A stretch of DNA of 64,000 bases. It comes from Mediterranea massiliensis (GTDB lineage Bacteria > Bacteroidota > Bacteroidia > Bacteroidales > Bacteroidaceae). Positions 18,137 through 26,897 of the stretch are shown here, one piece after another. Under the pieces are notes generated by a model that did no database searches, had not been told where the DNA came from, and saw nothing but the letters and a program-made list of their open reading frames with translations. The DNA is taken from positions 1 to 64,000 of the forward strand of contig SUYA01000012.1 of the NCBI GenBank assembly GCA_015060695.1. Direction: 5' to 3'. Made by a program: the position numbers and the translations under genes. Each line of letters begins with the position of its first letter. Positions within the stretch are counted from its first letter, which is position 1.

Positions 18137-18144
18137 CAAAGGTA
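18137..18144 (-). promoter_or_regulatory. tdh promoter -7 box
   Basis: TACCTTTG on the minus strand, 41 bp before the tdh start. No clear TTG was found at the usual spacing. Confidence 0.55.
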
Positions 18145-18178
18145 ATGACTTTTTTTTCAAAATTCTATGAGTTTCTTA

Positions 18179-18209
18179 TTGTTTATTTCAAGAAAAATGA
18201 TGTCCTTTG
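18179..18209 (+). promoter_or_regulatory. kbl promoter
   Basis: TTG at 18179-18181, 20 bp, then GTCCTTTG (18202-18209). The box keeps TTTG but lacks the leading TA. The ATG lies about 60 bp downstream. Confidence 0.45.
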
Positions 18210-18269
18210 CAGAAAAGCTACAATTATAGTTGCAAACAGTTAATAGTAAATCGTCAAATAAAGAATTAC

Positions 18270-19457
18270 ATGTACGGTAAAATGCAAGAACATCTCTGCA
18301 AAACCCTTGCCGAGATAAAAGAGGCCGGTCTTTACAAACAAGAACGCCTCATTGAAAGCCCACAACAGGCAGCCATCGCTGTCCAAGGAAACGAAGTGCT
18401 CAACTTCTGTGCCAACAACTACTTAGGTCTTTCCAATCATCCTCGCCTCATCAAGGCAGCCCAAGCAATGATGGATAGCCGCGGTTATGGCATGTCCTCA
18501 GTTCGTTTCATCTGCGGTACGCAAGACATCCATAAGCAGTTAGAAGCCGCCATCAGCGACTACTTCCACACCGAAGACACCATTCTCTATGCGGCCTGCT
18601 TCGACGCCAACGGCGGTGTGTTCGAGCCTCTCTTCACCGACGAAGACGCCATCATCAGCGACGCCCTCAACCACGCCTCCATCATCGACGGCGTACGCCT
18701 CTGCAAGGCCAAGCGCTACCGCTATGCCAATGCCGACATGGCCGAATTAGAGAAATGCCTGCAAGAAGCCCAAGCTCAACGCTTCCGCATCATCGTTACC
18801 GACGGTGTCTTCTCTATGGATGGCAACGTAGCCCCCATGGATAAGATTTGCGACTTGGCCGAGAAATACGACGCCTTGGTTATGGTCGATGAATCTCACT
18901 CGGCAGGTGTAGTAGGCCCCACCGGCCATGGCGTCAGCGAACTCTACAACACCTACGACCGTGTTGACATCTACACCGGCACCCTTGGCAAAGCCTTTGG
19001 CGGTGCAATGGGTGGATTCACCACCGGTAAGAAAGAAATCATCGACCTGCTTCGTCAACGTAGCCGTCCCTACCTCTTCTCCAACTCCGTAGCTCCCGCC
19101 GTTATCGGTGCCAGCATCGAAGTATTCAAGATGCTCAAGGAAAGCAACGCCCTTCACGACAAGCTCGTCGAAAACGTCAACTACTTCCGCGACCGCATGA
19201 CTGCAGCCGGCTTCGACATCAAGCCCACCCAAAGTGCCATTTGTGCTGTGATGCTCTACGACGCCAAGCTGTCACAAATCTATGCCGCCCGCATGCAGGA
19301 AGAAGGCATCTACGTCACCGGCTTCTACTACCCGGTAGTTCCCAAAGACCAAGCCCGCATCCGTGTGCAAATCTCTGCCGGTCACGAACGCCACCACCTC
19401 GACAAGTGTATCGACGCTTTCATCAAAGTAGGCAAAGAACTCGGCGTATTGAAATAA
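18270..19457 (+). CDS. kbl: Glycine C-acetyltransferase (2-amino-3-ketobutyrate CoA ligase)
   Basis: A PLP enzyme that cleaves 2-amino-3-ketobutyrate with CoA to glycine and acetyl-CoA. The 395-residue length matches the family. Visible motifs are NFCANNYLGLSNHP, DESHSAGVVGPTG and the PLP-lysine block TGTLGKAFGG. I chose the ATG at 18270 (MYGKMQEHL); the upstream in-frame codons are not family-like. The codons are strongly C-ending and GC-rich compared with neighbours, which could reflect high expression or a different origin. It is divergent from tdh. Confidence 0.96.
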   Translation: MYGKMQEHLCKTLAEIKEAGLYKQERLIESPQQAAIAVQGNEVLNFCANNYLGLSNHPRLIKAAQAMMDSRGYGMSSVRFICGTQDIHKQLEAAISDYFHTEDTILYAACFDANGGVFEPLFTDEDAIISDALNHASIIDGVRLCKAKRYRYANADMAELEKCLQEAQAQRFRIIVTDGVFSMDGNVAPMDKICDLAEKYDALVMVDESHSAGVVGPTGHGVSELYNTYDRVDIYTGTLGKAFGGAMGGFTTGKKEIIDLLRQRSRPYLFSNSVAPAVIGASIEVFKMLKESNALHDKLVENVNYFRDRMTAAGFDIKPTQSAICAVMLYDAKLSQIYAARMQEEGIYVTGFYYPVVPKDQARIRVQISAGHERHHLDKCIDAFIKVGKELGVLK

Positions 19458-19485
19458 AAAAAGGCACCCGTTTGGGTGCCTTTTT
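19458..19485. terminator. Bidirectional terminator between kbl and the capsule locus
   Basis: A 12-bp stem (AAAAAGGCACCC and its complement) with a GTTT loop directly after the kbl stop. It also lies 25 bp past the end of the convergent capsule operon. Confidence 0.85.
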
Positions 19486-19510
19486 CAATTATTACTACCT
19501 GATATTACAT

Positions 19511-20461
19511 TCACCGTTTCTCATGCAAATGATAGAAACGCTTCATAAACCATACATAGACGCCACTCAACAACACAATAGCGGCCAACAGATACCAATA
19601 ACCGTATGCACGGCAACAAAGGTACCCCACAACAATTAAACCCTGCACAAACATATAAATACCACTCACCCAAACATGCTTCCACTTCAACTCATTAGCC
19701 ATCAACTGATACATGTGTTTACGGTGGGGCAAGCCGATGTTCTCATGAAGCATTATCCGATGAACAATCGTCAGCACACTATCCACACCATACACCACCA
19801 ACAACACAATCCAGCTGAAATCCTCCGTCAAGATAATCAAACTACCTATCAGAAACAAAAGCACAAACGCAATGCTCACACTGCCCACATCTCCCGCAAA
19901 ACACTTCGCCTTCGTGCGGAAGTTAAACAAGCAAAACACCAACACCGACAAAATCATCGTATAGATAAAACGAGGTTCCACAAACGTTATAACCACATCG
20001 TTCACATAAGACAAAGCCAACAGAATCACCAACGAGTAACCGCCAGTTATCCCATTAATGCCATCCATAAAGTTATATGCATTGATAATACCCGTACAAA
20101 CTATCAATGCCGGCACTATCCACCACCAAGAGAGACCGAACAAACCCCATTGGTAGAACATCAATCCCATCGCCGAAAAGTGAAACAACAAGCGTATTCC
20201 CTGTGAAGTAGGACGCACATCGTCCCAAAAGCTAATGACAGACACCAACGTCAATGCCAGGATAAACCACGGATAACCAAAACCGTTTGCCAAGAAATAA
20301 GCCAATGCACCGAAGTAAAAGATAATACCCCCACCCCGCAACGTTATTCGGCTATGGCTGCTACGCTCGTTAGGCTTATCTATAATGTTACAACGATCGG
20401 CAACACGGAAATAAAAAAGCTCCGCTAACAACAGCAGAGCAAAGATAAGTAGATAATACAT
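19511..20461 (-). CDS. Undecaprenyl-phosphate HexNAc-1-phosphate transferase (WecA/WbpL/MraY family)
   Basis: A 316-residue polytopic membrane enzyme with about ten helices. Family motifs are the catalytic Asp pair in FWDDVRPTS, NFMDGINGITGGY, AGDVGSVS and the cytoplasmic PHRKHMYQ loop. It moves a HexNAc-1-phosphate from UDP-sugar to undecaprenyl phosphate, starting repeat-unit synthesis. It is the last gene of the capsule operon, 3 bp after a WbpV-like epimerase. This is the same epimerase-then-transferase ending known for B. fragilis capsule loci and for the Pseudomonas WbpV-WbpL pair. The primer sugar may be QuiNAc or FucNAc (inference). Confidence 0.88.
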   Translation of the reverse strand: MYYLLIFALLLLAELFYFRVADRCNIIDKPNERSSHSRITLRGGGIIFYFGALAYFLANGFGYPWFILALTLVSVISFWDDVRPTSQGIRLLFHFSAMGLMFYQWGLFGLSWWWIVPALIVCTGIINAYNFMDGINGITGGYSLVILLALSYVNDVVITFVEPRFIYTMILSVLVFCLFNFRTKAKCFAGDVGSVSIAFVLLFLIGSLIILTEDFSWIVLLVVYGVDSVLTIVHRIMLHENIGLPHRKHMYQLMANELKWKHVWVSGIYMFVQGLIVVGYLCCRAYGYWYLLAAIVLLSGVYVWFMKRFYHLHEKR

Positions 20462-20464
20462 GAG

Positions 20465-21364
20465 TTATATTTTATAATTTTCAAGCACATCCAACGGTTC
20501 CCATCCCAACTCCCTCCGAGCCTTTTCGTTAGAGAATGTCAGCGACTCCGTCATCTTTGTCAACTTATAACTATTGATAGGAGCCTTTGCGCCCAGCAAA
20601 TCCCCCACCTTAGCCATACACCACGCCATCCAATACGGAATAGAGATCGGTTCACGCTTCCCCAATTGCCTTGCAACAGAAGCAGCAATTTCACCAAAAG
20701 TAGGTTGATTGGTATCACACACATTATAAACGCCCCCCTTATCAGCAATAAGCGGAATCAAGCGAGCAATATCCTCAGCCATCAACACACTCTTGCGCAC
20801 CTTTCCACCCGCAATATTCAGGTAAAAACCCTTTCTGATGCCATTCACCATAGCCCCCAAGTTACCCGGAGCATTTTTCCCTGCCAACAGCGATGGTCTG
20901 AGAATACCAAGTATCACATTATGCTCCCTGCACCACCTTGTCAAGAACTCCTCCGCCAATCGTTTACTCCGAGCATAAGGCGACTCCCCATTCAAAGGAT
21001 GCTCCTCCGTAATCAACTCTCCGGTTTCACACCCATACACTGCCACAGTAGAGATAAATATCAATGCCCTGGGCGTACCCACCTTTTCCAATGCTTGGCA
21101 TAAATTACGAGTCCCCTCTAAGTTCACATCATAAAACACCTTCTCCTCCGCAGCAGTACGTGGCACACTGTGTGCCTTTCCGCAAGCATGTAGCACCACC
21201 TCATAATGCGTATTGATGGGCGGCACCTCCTTAGCCAGGTTCACCCGAATATCATCATCCGTAGTCAACCCCAACGTATGAATTACCTCATACTCCTTAT
21301 ATAAAATAGGTTTGATGTTATACCCTAAAAAACCGGATGCACCGGTAAATAGTAGATTAGCCAT
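20465..21364 (-). CDS. NAD-dependent epimerase/reductase, WbpV-like
   Basis: A 299-residue SDR-extended protein with LFTGASGFLGYNI at the N-terminus, ISTVAVYG and the YARSK catalytic Tyr/Lys pair. Enzymes in this position reduce a UDP-4-keto-6-deoxy-HexNAc (WbpV/WreQ type) or epimerise UDP-HexNAc. With the WbpM-like dehydratase at 2347-4251, it could make UDP-QuiNAc or UDP-FucNAc for the priming transferase downstream. The substrate is inference. It lies 3 bp from both neighbours, so translation is tightly coupled. Confidence 0.82.
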   Translation of the reverse strand: MANLLFTGASGFLGYNIKPILYKEYEVIHTLGLTTDDDIRVNLAKEVPPINTHYEVVLHACGKAHSVPRTAAEEKVFYDVNLEGTRNLCQALEKVGTPRALIFISTVAVYGCETGELITEEHPLNGESPYARSKRLAEEFLTRWCREHNVILGILRPSLLAGKNAPGNLGAMVNGIRKGFYLNIAGGKVRKSVLMAEDIARLIPLIADKGGVYNVCDTNQPTFGEIAASVARQLGKREPISIPYWMAWCMAKVGDLLGAKAPINSYKLTKMTESLTFSNEKARRELGWEPLDVLENYKI

Positions 21365-21367
21365 TAT

Positions 21368-22567
21368 TTAATTATTGAATAATTCATAATACTTCTCCAA
21401 AACAATCTTCTTCGCAAACACTTTTTCTGCAACATATCTTGCATTTCTCTTAATTTCATCCAGATCATTTCGTTGCACATATATAGATTCTATCTGTTTT
21501 TTCAACGCATCCGGATTATTAGGTTCAACTACCCACCCCAAATTATACTCCTTGATACAAAGAGCTATTTCAGAGTTTTCCTCACCAATATAAAGAATAG
21601 GTTTTCCGGCAGCCATGATATTATACGATTTGGAAGGCACTCCCAATCCATACATACCATCACTTAAAGTTACAATAGCTACATCACATGCATTCAAGAA
21701 ATCATTCTGTTTACTACGATCTTGAAATCCGATAGAAACAACATTCTCATTCTTTTCTGCATAATTACGTATTTCATCAGCTTTAGCTCCACCACCAATA
21801 AACAGGAATCTCACCTCTTTATTATCAATTAAATCAATGGCTTTAAGTATATTATCTAATCCTTGTGCATGCCCCATATTTCCCGCAAACTGAAATATGA
21901 ACTTTGAAAGATTCAACTCTTTATAAGTTTGAGTATCTTTTTTTGAGATTGGGAAAACTTCCTCATTTTGAGACCATATAGGTATAGTGACTATCTTATT
22001 TTCTCTTCCTATTTTATTTTGCAATATAGTAGCCATATCCCTACCTATTGAAATACATACATTCGCTTTTTTATAGGCACTATCAAAAAGAGTTTTCAAG
22101 AATTTATATACACAAGAATCCGAAGATAGTTTCTTGATTGCTACAAGATTTTCAGGAAAGACATCATGCACTAAGACGTAATAATTCAATGATTTACGAG
22201 AAACAATTCTTTTCAGTAATAACAATATGAAAGCCGGATTTGTAACAGTCAACAACGACTCATTATCACTAATTAATTCACCGGCTTTTCTATACAACTT
22301 ATACGAGTTAAACAATAAACGAAATAAGCGTTTAATAAAAGCATTTTTATTAAGATTAGATGCTTTAATTCTATGGATGTGAACTCCATTAAACTTCTCA
22401 TATAAAGGAGAAATATTTTCTTCTCCCTCTTGATAAATGGAGTTGGTAGTAATTACATGAACCTCTATATCTTTAGAAGCCAAATACTCCGCAATTTCCG
22501 TCATATAATACCCTGTTGACGTTTTTACAGGATAATATATTTCAGTAATCATCCATATTTTCTTCAT
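21368..22567 (-). CDS. Glycosyltransferase family 4, WbuB-like (probable L-FucNAc transferase)
   Basis: A 399-residue GT-B enzyme. The N-terminal domain opens WMITEIYYPVKTSTGYY, and the C-terminal donor domain has GVPSKSYNIMAAGKPILYIG with the usual E residues of the EX7E region. WbuB proteins transfer L-FucNAc and are encoded next to fnlABC, as here. I chose the ATG at 22567, 8 bp after the FnlC-like gene; the longer frame starts at TTG and overlaps that gene. The codon usage is AT-rich compared with fnlC. Confidence 0.82.
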   Translation of the reverse strand: MKKIWMITEIYYPVKTSTGYYMTEIAEYLASKDIEVHVITTNSIYQEGEENISPLYEKFNGVHIHRIKASNLNKNAFIKRLFRLLFNSYKLYRKAGELISDNESLLTVTNPAFILLLLKRIVSRKSLNYYVLVHDVFPENLVAIKKLSSDSCVYKFLKTLFDSAYKKANVCISIGRDMATILQNKIGRENKIVTIPIWSQNEEVFPISKKDTQTYKELNLSKFIFQFAGNMGHAQGLDNILKAIDLIDNKEVRFLFIGGGAKADEIRNYAEKNENVVSIGFQDRSKQNDFLNACDVAIVTLSDGMYGLGVPSKSYNIMAAGKPILYIGEENSEIALCIKEYNLGWVVEPNNPDALKKQIESIYVQRNDLDEIKRNARYVAEKVFAKKIVLEKYYELFNN

Positions 22568-22575
22568 CTCCCAAC

Positions 22576-23754
22576 TTACTCTTTTCTCCAAACCATCTTG
22601 TTTACTACACCTGTATAGCTCTGAATCAGCTTTACCACCTTGGTCGATACATTTTCATCCACATAGTTGGGAACAGGCAGACCGTGGTCGCCTTCACGAT
22701 TCATCTCTACAGCGGTATCTACGGCCTGCAACAGGTCGTGTTCGTTGATGCCGGCCAATACAAAACAGCCTTTATCCAATGCCTCTGGACGTTCGGTACT
22801 GGTGCGAATGCAGACTGCCGGAAAAGGATGACCTACGCTGGTGAAGAAGGAACTTTCTTCTGGTAGTGTACCGGAGTCTGATACAACAGCAAAGGCATTC
22901 ATCTGCAAGCAGTTGTAATCGTGGAAGCCGAGGGGTTCGTGTTGAATAACTCGTCCATCCAATTGAAAGCCACTGGCATTGAGTCGGTTACGGCTTCTAG
23001 GGTGACAGCTATAAAGAATGGGCATGTCGTACTTCTCTGCCATTTTATTGATGGCTGTGAAGAGGGATGTGAAGTTCTTTTCGGTATCGATGTTCTCTTC
23101 TCTGTGAGCAGAGAGGAGGATGTATTTGCCTTTCTCCAAGCCCAAGCGTTGGTGTATGTCACTGGCTTCTATTTCTGCCAAATTCTCATGCAGAACCTCT
23201 GCCATAGGGGAACCGCTGACATAAGTACGTTGTGGGGCTACGCTGCTGGCATTGAGGTATCTTCTTGCATGTTCGCTGTAGCAAATGTTCACATCGCTGA
23301 TGATATCTACAATTCGGCGGTTAGTCTCTTCGGGCAGACATTCATCGAAACAGCGGTTACCGGCTTCCATGTGGAAGATGGGGATATGCAGGCGTTTGGC
23401 ACCGATGACGCTCAGGCAGGAGTTGGTATCACCCAATACCAATACGGCATCGGGCTTGAGTTGTACCATCAGCTTGTAACTCTTGTCGATGATGTTACCC
23501 ATCGTAGCTCCTAAGTCATCGCCCACAGCATCCAAATAGACTTCCGGATCTGCTAATTTCAGGTCTTTGAAGAAGACACCATTCAGGTTGTAGTCATAAT
23601 TCTGACCGGTATGGGCCAATACAGTGTCGAAATACTTGCGACATTTATTGATGACGGCTGCCAAGCGGATAATCTCCGGTCTGGTACCTACGATAATCAG
23701 CAGTTTCAGTTTACCGTTATTCTTAAAGGATGTATTCATTTCTGTTGCATTCAT
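22576..23754 (-). CDS. UDP-N-acetyl sugar 2-epimerase (WecB/FnlC/Cap5G type)
   Basis: A 392-residue non-hydrolysing UDP-HexNAc 2-epimerase with GTRPEIIRLA near the N-terminus, HMEAGNRCFDECLPEETNRR and AHREENID. By itself it would be called WecB (UDP-GlcNAc to UDP-ManNAc). Next to FnlA- and FnlB-type genes, it is better read as the last step of UDP-L-FucNAc synthesis, which converts UDP-PneNAc to UDP-L-FucNAc. It lies 13 bp after the FnlB-like gene. Confidence 0.88.
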   Translation of the reverse strand: MNATEMNTSFKNNGKLKLLIIVGTRPEIIRLAAVINKCRKYFDTVLAHTGQNYDYNLNGVFFKDLKLADPEVYLDAVGDDLGATMGNIIDKSYKLMVQLKPDAVLVLGDTNSCLSVIGAKRLHIPIFHMEAGNRCFDECLPEETNRRIVDIISDVNICYSEHARRYLNASSVAPQRTYVSGSPMAEVLHENLAEIEASDIHQRLGLEKGKYILLSAHREENIDTEKNFTSLFTAINKMAEKYDMPILYSCHPRSRNRLNASGFQLDGRVIQHEPLGFHDYNCLQMNAFAVVSDSGTLPEESSFFTSVGHPFPAVCIRTSTERPEALDKGCFVLAGINEHDLLQAVDTAVEMNREGDHGLPVPNYVDENVSTKVVKLIQSYTGVVNKMVWRKE

Positions 23755-23767
23755 TCGTTTTCATTTT

Positions 23768-24925
23768 TTATTTTATGCATTCCACTTTCTCAAAGAATGT
23801 ATCGGGACGGTTTGGGTCAAAGCTTTCATTGGCCCACATCACCGTCACTAAGTTTTCCGTATCGCTCAAGTTAATGATATTATGGGTATAACCGGGAAGC
23901 ATGTGTACAGCTTCTATCTTCTCGCCGCTCACTTCGTAGTTCAGCACTTCATCGCTTCCTATCCGCCGTTGTTGTATCAATCCCCTGCCGGATACTACCA
24001 TAAAGAACTCCCATTTGCTATGGTGCCAATGTTCTCCCTTGGTGATTCCCGGTTTGGAGATGTTGATGCTTACTTGGCCACTGTTTTGGGTTTTCAGCAG
24101 TTCGGTGAATGAGCCTCGCTCGTCAATGTTCATCTTCAGTGGGAAGATGGCTTTCTCTTTGGGCAGGTAGCTGAGGTAAGTACTATAGAGTTTCTTGGCA
24201 AATGAGTGGTCGGGAATTTCCGGAATCACCAACGTCTGTGGTTGTTGTCTAAACTCTTGGAGCAGTTCTACAATACCACCCAAGGTAATGGTATGTACAG
24301 TGGGCACCTCGCAATATTCACCTTTGCGGTGTTCCCCTCCGCTCAGTGCAACAATCAGTTCTTCCACCACATCGTCTATATAGACCAAGTTCATCACCAC
24401 ATTGGGGTCATTTACCTGTATGGGGAGGTCGTTGGCTATGTTGTGGCAAAAGGTGGCAATGGCACTGTTATAATTGGGACGGCACCACTTACCAAACAAA
24501 TTCGGGAAACGATAGACCAGTACTCTTGCTCCTGTTTCCTTGCCATAGTCAAACAGCAATTTCTCTCCTGCCCTTTTGCTTTCGCCATAGGGGTTATCCA
24601 AAGAGGCTTGAATGGAGCTGGAAATCATCACTGGGCAACGGTTACCGTATTTCTTCAAGGTGTCGAGCAAGGTAGAAGCAAATCCGAAGTTGCCTTGCAT
24701 AAATTCGCTCTGTTCCTTGGGACGGTTCACGCCGGCTAAGTTAAATACGAAATCGGCCTCTCGACAATACAGCTCCAGTTCTTCAGAGGTACTGTCAATG
24801 TCAAACTCATAAACGGCACTCACAGTAACCGAATAATTGCGTGCCTTGCCATCCCGAATATTCTTCAGTTGGCTACACAAGTTCTTGCCGACAAACCCAC
24901 GGGCGCCGGTCACTAATATTTTCAT
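23768..24925 (-). CDS. UDP-2-acetamido-2,6-dideoxy-hexos-4-ulose 3-epimerase/reductase (FnlB/WbjC/Cap5F)
   Basis: A 385-residue two-domain enzyme. The N-terminal part is an SDR fold (LVTGARGFVGKNL, SSSIQASLDNPYGESK). The C-terminal part, from about residue 270, is a cupin with the metal-binding stretch GEHWHHSKWEFF and the downstream His in MLPGYTHN. This domain pair is diagnostic for Cap5F/WbjC: the cupin epimerises C3 and the SDR reduces C4 on the way to UDP-L-FucNAc. It is upstream of fnlC in the operon, separated from fnlA by a two-gene insert. Confidence 0.92.
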   Translation of the reverse strand: MKILVTGARGFVGKNLCSQLKNIRDGKARNYSVTVSAVYEFDIDSTSEELELYCREADFVFNLAGVNRPKEQSEFMQGNFGFASTLLDTLKKYGNRCPVMISSSIQASLDNPYGESKRAGEKLLFDYGKETGARVLVYRFPNLFGKWCRPNYNSAIATFCHNIANDLPIQVNDPNVVMNLVYIDDVVEELIVALSGGEHRKGEYCEVPTVHTITLGGIVELLQEFRQQPQTLVIPEIPDHSFAKKLYSTYLSYLPKEKAIFPLKMNIDERGSFTELLKTQNSGQVSINISKPGITKGEHWHHSKWEFFMVVSGRGLIQQRRIGSDEVLNYEVSGEKIEAVHMLPGYTHNIINLSDTENLVTVMWANESFDPNRPDTFFEKVECIK

Positions 24926-24963
24926 AAAACAGTTTCTGATTGATTACAGAAAAGAGAGGAAGA

Positions 24964-25497
24964 TTATTCGAAATACGGATATAGTTGCTTGAACTTAGTA
25001 TTTATGTCATCCAACAAATCCGGATGAAGTTTAAGTTCTGCCTGTCTGACAAGTATGTATGCACTCTTGCTAAAAACAACGAAATGTTTGAATATCTGTT
25101 GAGAGAAATAAGATGCCATAAAACGACTATACACTCTGAAACGCTTCGTATTTGTCTCACTTTCAGTTTCCATATTGGCTCCTATAAATCCAAAAGAGGC
25201 ATGAGGATTAACATTTGCAATTTCATACATAATAGCAATGCAAGTATTAATTACCGGACGCGCTTCATTATAACCCGTCATCAAACTATACTTATATTCA
25301 CTATCACGATGCGCTTTCAAATGAAATTTCACTGCATAGAAATCACGTTCATAGACTTCCACCCAAACCCAATACCATTGACGAGATTTCGGAGATTTAA
25401 AGGAGTAAAGTAACTTATATTTCAAGAAATCATCTTTCAGAGGATTGTCCACCCTTTGAACAAAACGATAATTGTAATGAAATAAATCTGGAAGCAT
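24964..25497 (-). CDS. Unknown protein, second gene of a two-gene insert
   Basis: A 177-residue soluble protein I do not recognise. It is rich in Tyr, Phe and basic residues, with no signal, membrane segment or catalytic motif. Notable stretches are RQWYWVWVEVYERDFYAVKFH (a predicted beta-hairpin) and NVNPHASFGFIGA. It follows a 60-residue ORF by 4 bp, and both share a promoter inside the capsule operon, between fnlA and fnlB. The base composition is lower in GC than the flanking FucNAc genes. A toxin-antitoxin-like or other independent cassette is possible but unproven. Confidence 0.7.
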   Translation of the reverse strand: MLPDLFHYNYRFVQRVDNPLKDDFLKYKLLYSFKSPKSRQWYWVWVEVYERDFYAVKFHLKAHRDSEYKYSLMTGYNEARPVINTCIAIMYEIANVNPHASFGFIGANMETESETNTKRFRVYSRFMASYFSQQIFKHFVVFSKSAYILVRQAELKLHPDLLDDINTKFKQLYPYFE

Positions 25498-25501
25498 CTG
25501 C

Positions 25502-25684
25502 TTACATTATCAAGTAAGGATATACATCAACACGAAGTCTGTTCAGTTCTTGTTCAGGAACCTCCACAAAGTCATTTCCATAGATAAGCTTATTACGCTC
25601 TTCCATGGATAAATAATCGAAACGTTTTTCCAAATCTGCTTGAATTTCTTCTTTCGATTTAAAATTTCTGTGTAAGTTTCCCAT
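25502..25684 (-). CDS. Unknown small protein, first gene of a two-gene insert
   Basis: A 60-residue charged protein (MGNLHRNFKSKEEIQADL...) with a predicted helical core and no known motif. I chose the ATG at 25684, about 27 bp after the predicted transcription start; the longer frame begins at TTG. The small size and its place just before a larger unknown gene resemble antitoxin-toxin order, but no family evidence supports that. It has its own -7 box. Confidence 0.65.
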   Translation of the reverse strand: MGNLHRNFKSKEEIQADLEKRFDYLSMEERNKLIYGNDFVEVPEQELNRLRVDVYPYLIM

Positions 25685-25717
25685 AACAAATTTGTTTATC
25701 AAATGTCTATTTCGCTA

Positions 25718-25725
25718 CAAAGATA
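25718..25725 (-). promoter_or_regulatory. Internal promoter of the two-gene insert
   Basis: TATCTTTG on the minus strand, followed by TAGCG, with a TTG 19 bp upstream. An independent promoter inside a long operon suggests the pair is expressed apart from the capsule. Confidence 0.65.
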
Positions 25726-25800
25726 CAGTTTTCCAATCAATAAACAATCAAACGTACCTATTTTCTTTTCTGTAAGAAATAAATAATCTCTTTCAATTCA

Positions 25801-26874
25801 TTACTCGCTGCGAATGTCGCGAGCCTTGGCACGAGGCAGAAGGCCAAGGTCTTCTTGAATGAAGCGTAAGCGCATCAGTTGTTCTTTCATGCCCTCCACA
25901 TCCAGTCGGGCGGTGTTATGGCTGTGGTAATCCTCGATGACAGACACCTCTTCATTCCCTTCGCTGAAGAACTTGTCATAGTTCAAGTCGCGGTTGTCGC
26001 AAGGAATGCGATAGTAGTTACCCATATCAATGGCCTTAGCCATCTCCTCACGGGTCACCAAGGTCTCATAGAGTTTTTCACCATGACGGGTACCTATCAC
26101 CTTCACCTCCGTTTCACCATACTTGGCATCCACCTTGCTGTAGATTCGCTTCAGGGCTTCTGCCAACACATCCAGTGTGGCAGCCGGTGCTTTCTGCACA
26201 AACAGGTCACCGTTATGGCCGTGTGTAAAGGCATAGATTACCAAATCCACCGCATCGTCCAATGTCATCATGAAGCGTGTCATATTCGGGTCGGTGATAG
26301 TGATGGGCTTACCCTGCATCATCTGTTCTACCCACAAGGGGATTACCGAACCTCGACTGGCCATCACATTACCGTAACGGGTGCAGCAAATAGTGGTTGG
26401 GGCATTCTCTCCCAATTCACGGCCTTTGGCTATGGCCACTTTCTCCATCAGTGCCTTGCTGATACCCATGGCGTTGATGGGATAGGCTGCTTTGTCGGTA
26501 GAAAGCACCACTACGTTCTTCACTCCGTGTTCAATGGCCGATGCCAATACATTGCCGGTACCTATCACATTCGTCAGGGTTGCCTCCATGGGGAAGAACT
26601 CACAGCTGGGCACCTGCTTCAAGGCTGCAGCGGCAAACACATAATCTACTCCCCGCATCGCTACATCCACCGATTCACGGTTGCGCACGTTACCGATGTA
26701 GAACTTCACTTTCGGATTCTGTAAAGCGTGGCGCATATCATCCTGTTTCTTCTCGTCGCGACTGAATATACGAATCTCCTTGATGTCGCTGTCAAGGAAG
26801 CGGCGTAACACCGCATTACCGAACGAACCTGTGCCGCCGGTAATCAATAAGACTTTGTCTTTAAATATGGACAT
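25801..26874 (-). CDS. UDP-GlcNAc 4,6-dehydratase / 5-epimerase (FnlA/WbjB/CapE)
   Basis: A 357-residue soluble SDR enzyme for the first step of UDP-L-FucNAc synthesis. It has the Rossmann motif ITGGTGSFGNAVLRRF, the block IFSRDEKKQ typical of CapE/FlaA1-like enzymes, and LSTDKAAYPINAMGISK. There Met stands at the usual Tyr position, as in CapE. Its base composition is more GC-rich than the glycosyltransferase genes upstream, matching fnlB and fnlC. It lies 23 bp after a GT2 gene. Confidence 0.92.
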   Translation of the reverse strand: MSIFKDKVLLITGGTGSFGNAVLRRFLDSDIKEIRIFSRDEKKQDDMRHALQNPKVKFYIGNVRNRESVDVAMRGVDYVFAAAALKQVPSCEFFPMEATLTNVIGTGNVLASAIEHGVKNVVVLSTDKAAYPINAMGISKALMEKVAIAKGRELGENAPTTICCTRYGNVMASRGSVIPLWVEQMMQGKPITITDPNMTRFMMTLDDAVDLVIYAFTHGHNGDLFVQKAPAATLDVLAEALKRIYSKVDAKYGETEVKVIGTRHGEKLYETLVTREEMAKAIDMGNYYRIPCDNRDLNYDKFFSEGNEEVSVIEDYHSHNTARLDVEGMKEQLMRLRFIQEDLGLLPRAKARDIRSE

Positions 26875-26897
26875 GATTTATTTATAGTTTGAACTTA

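Noticed and set aside
18747..19232. 161-codon minus-strand ORF inside kbl
   Set aside because: Caused by the GC-rich third positions of kbl, which remove stops on the other strand.
22921..23514. 197-codon plus-strand ORF over the 2-epimerase gene
   Set aside because: Antisense shadow in a GC-richer gene; no recognisable protein features.
25879..26724. Long plus-strand ORF antisense to fnlA
   Set aside because: Composition is that of a complement strand (many His, Gln, Cys), with no motif or promoter; fnlA on the other strand is unmistakable.
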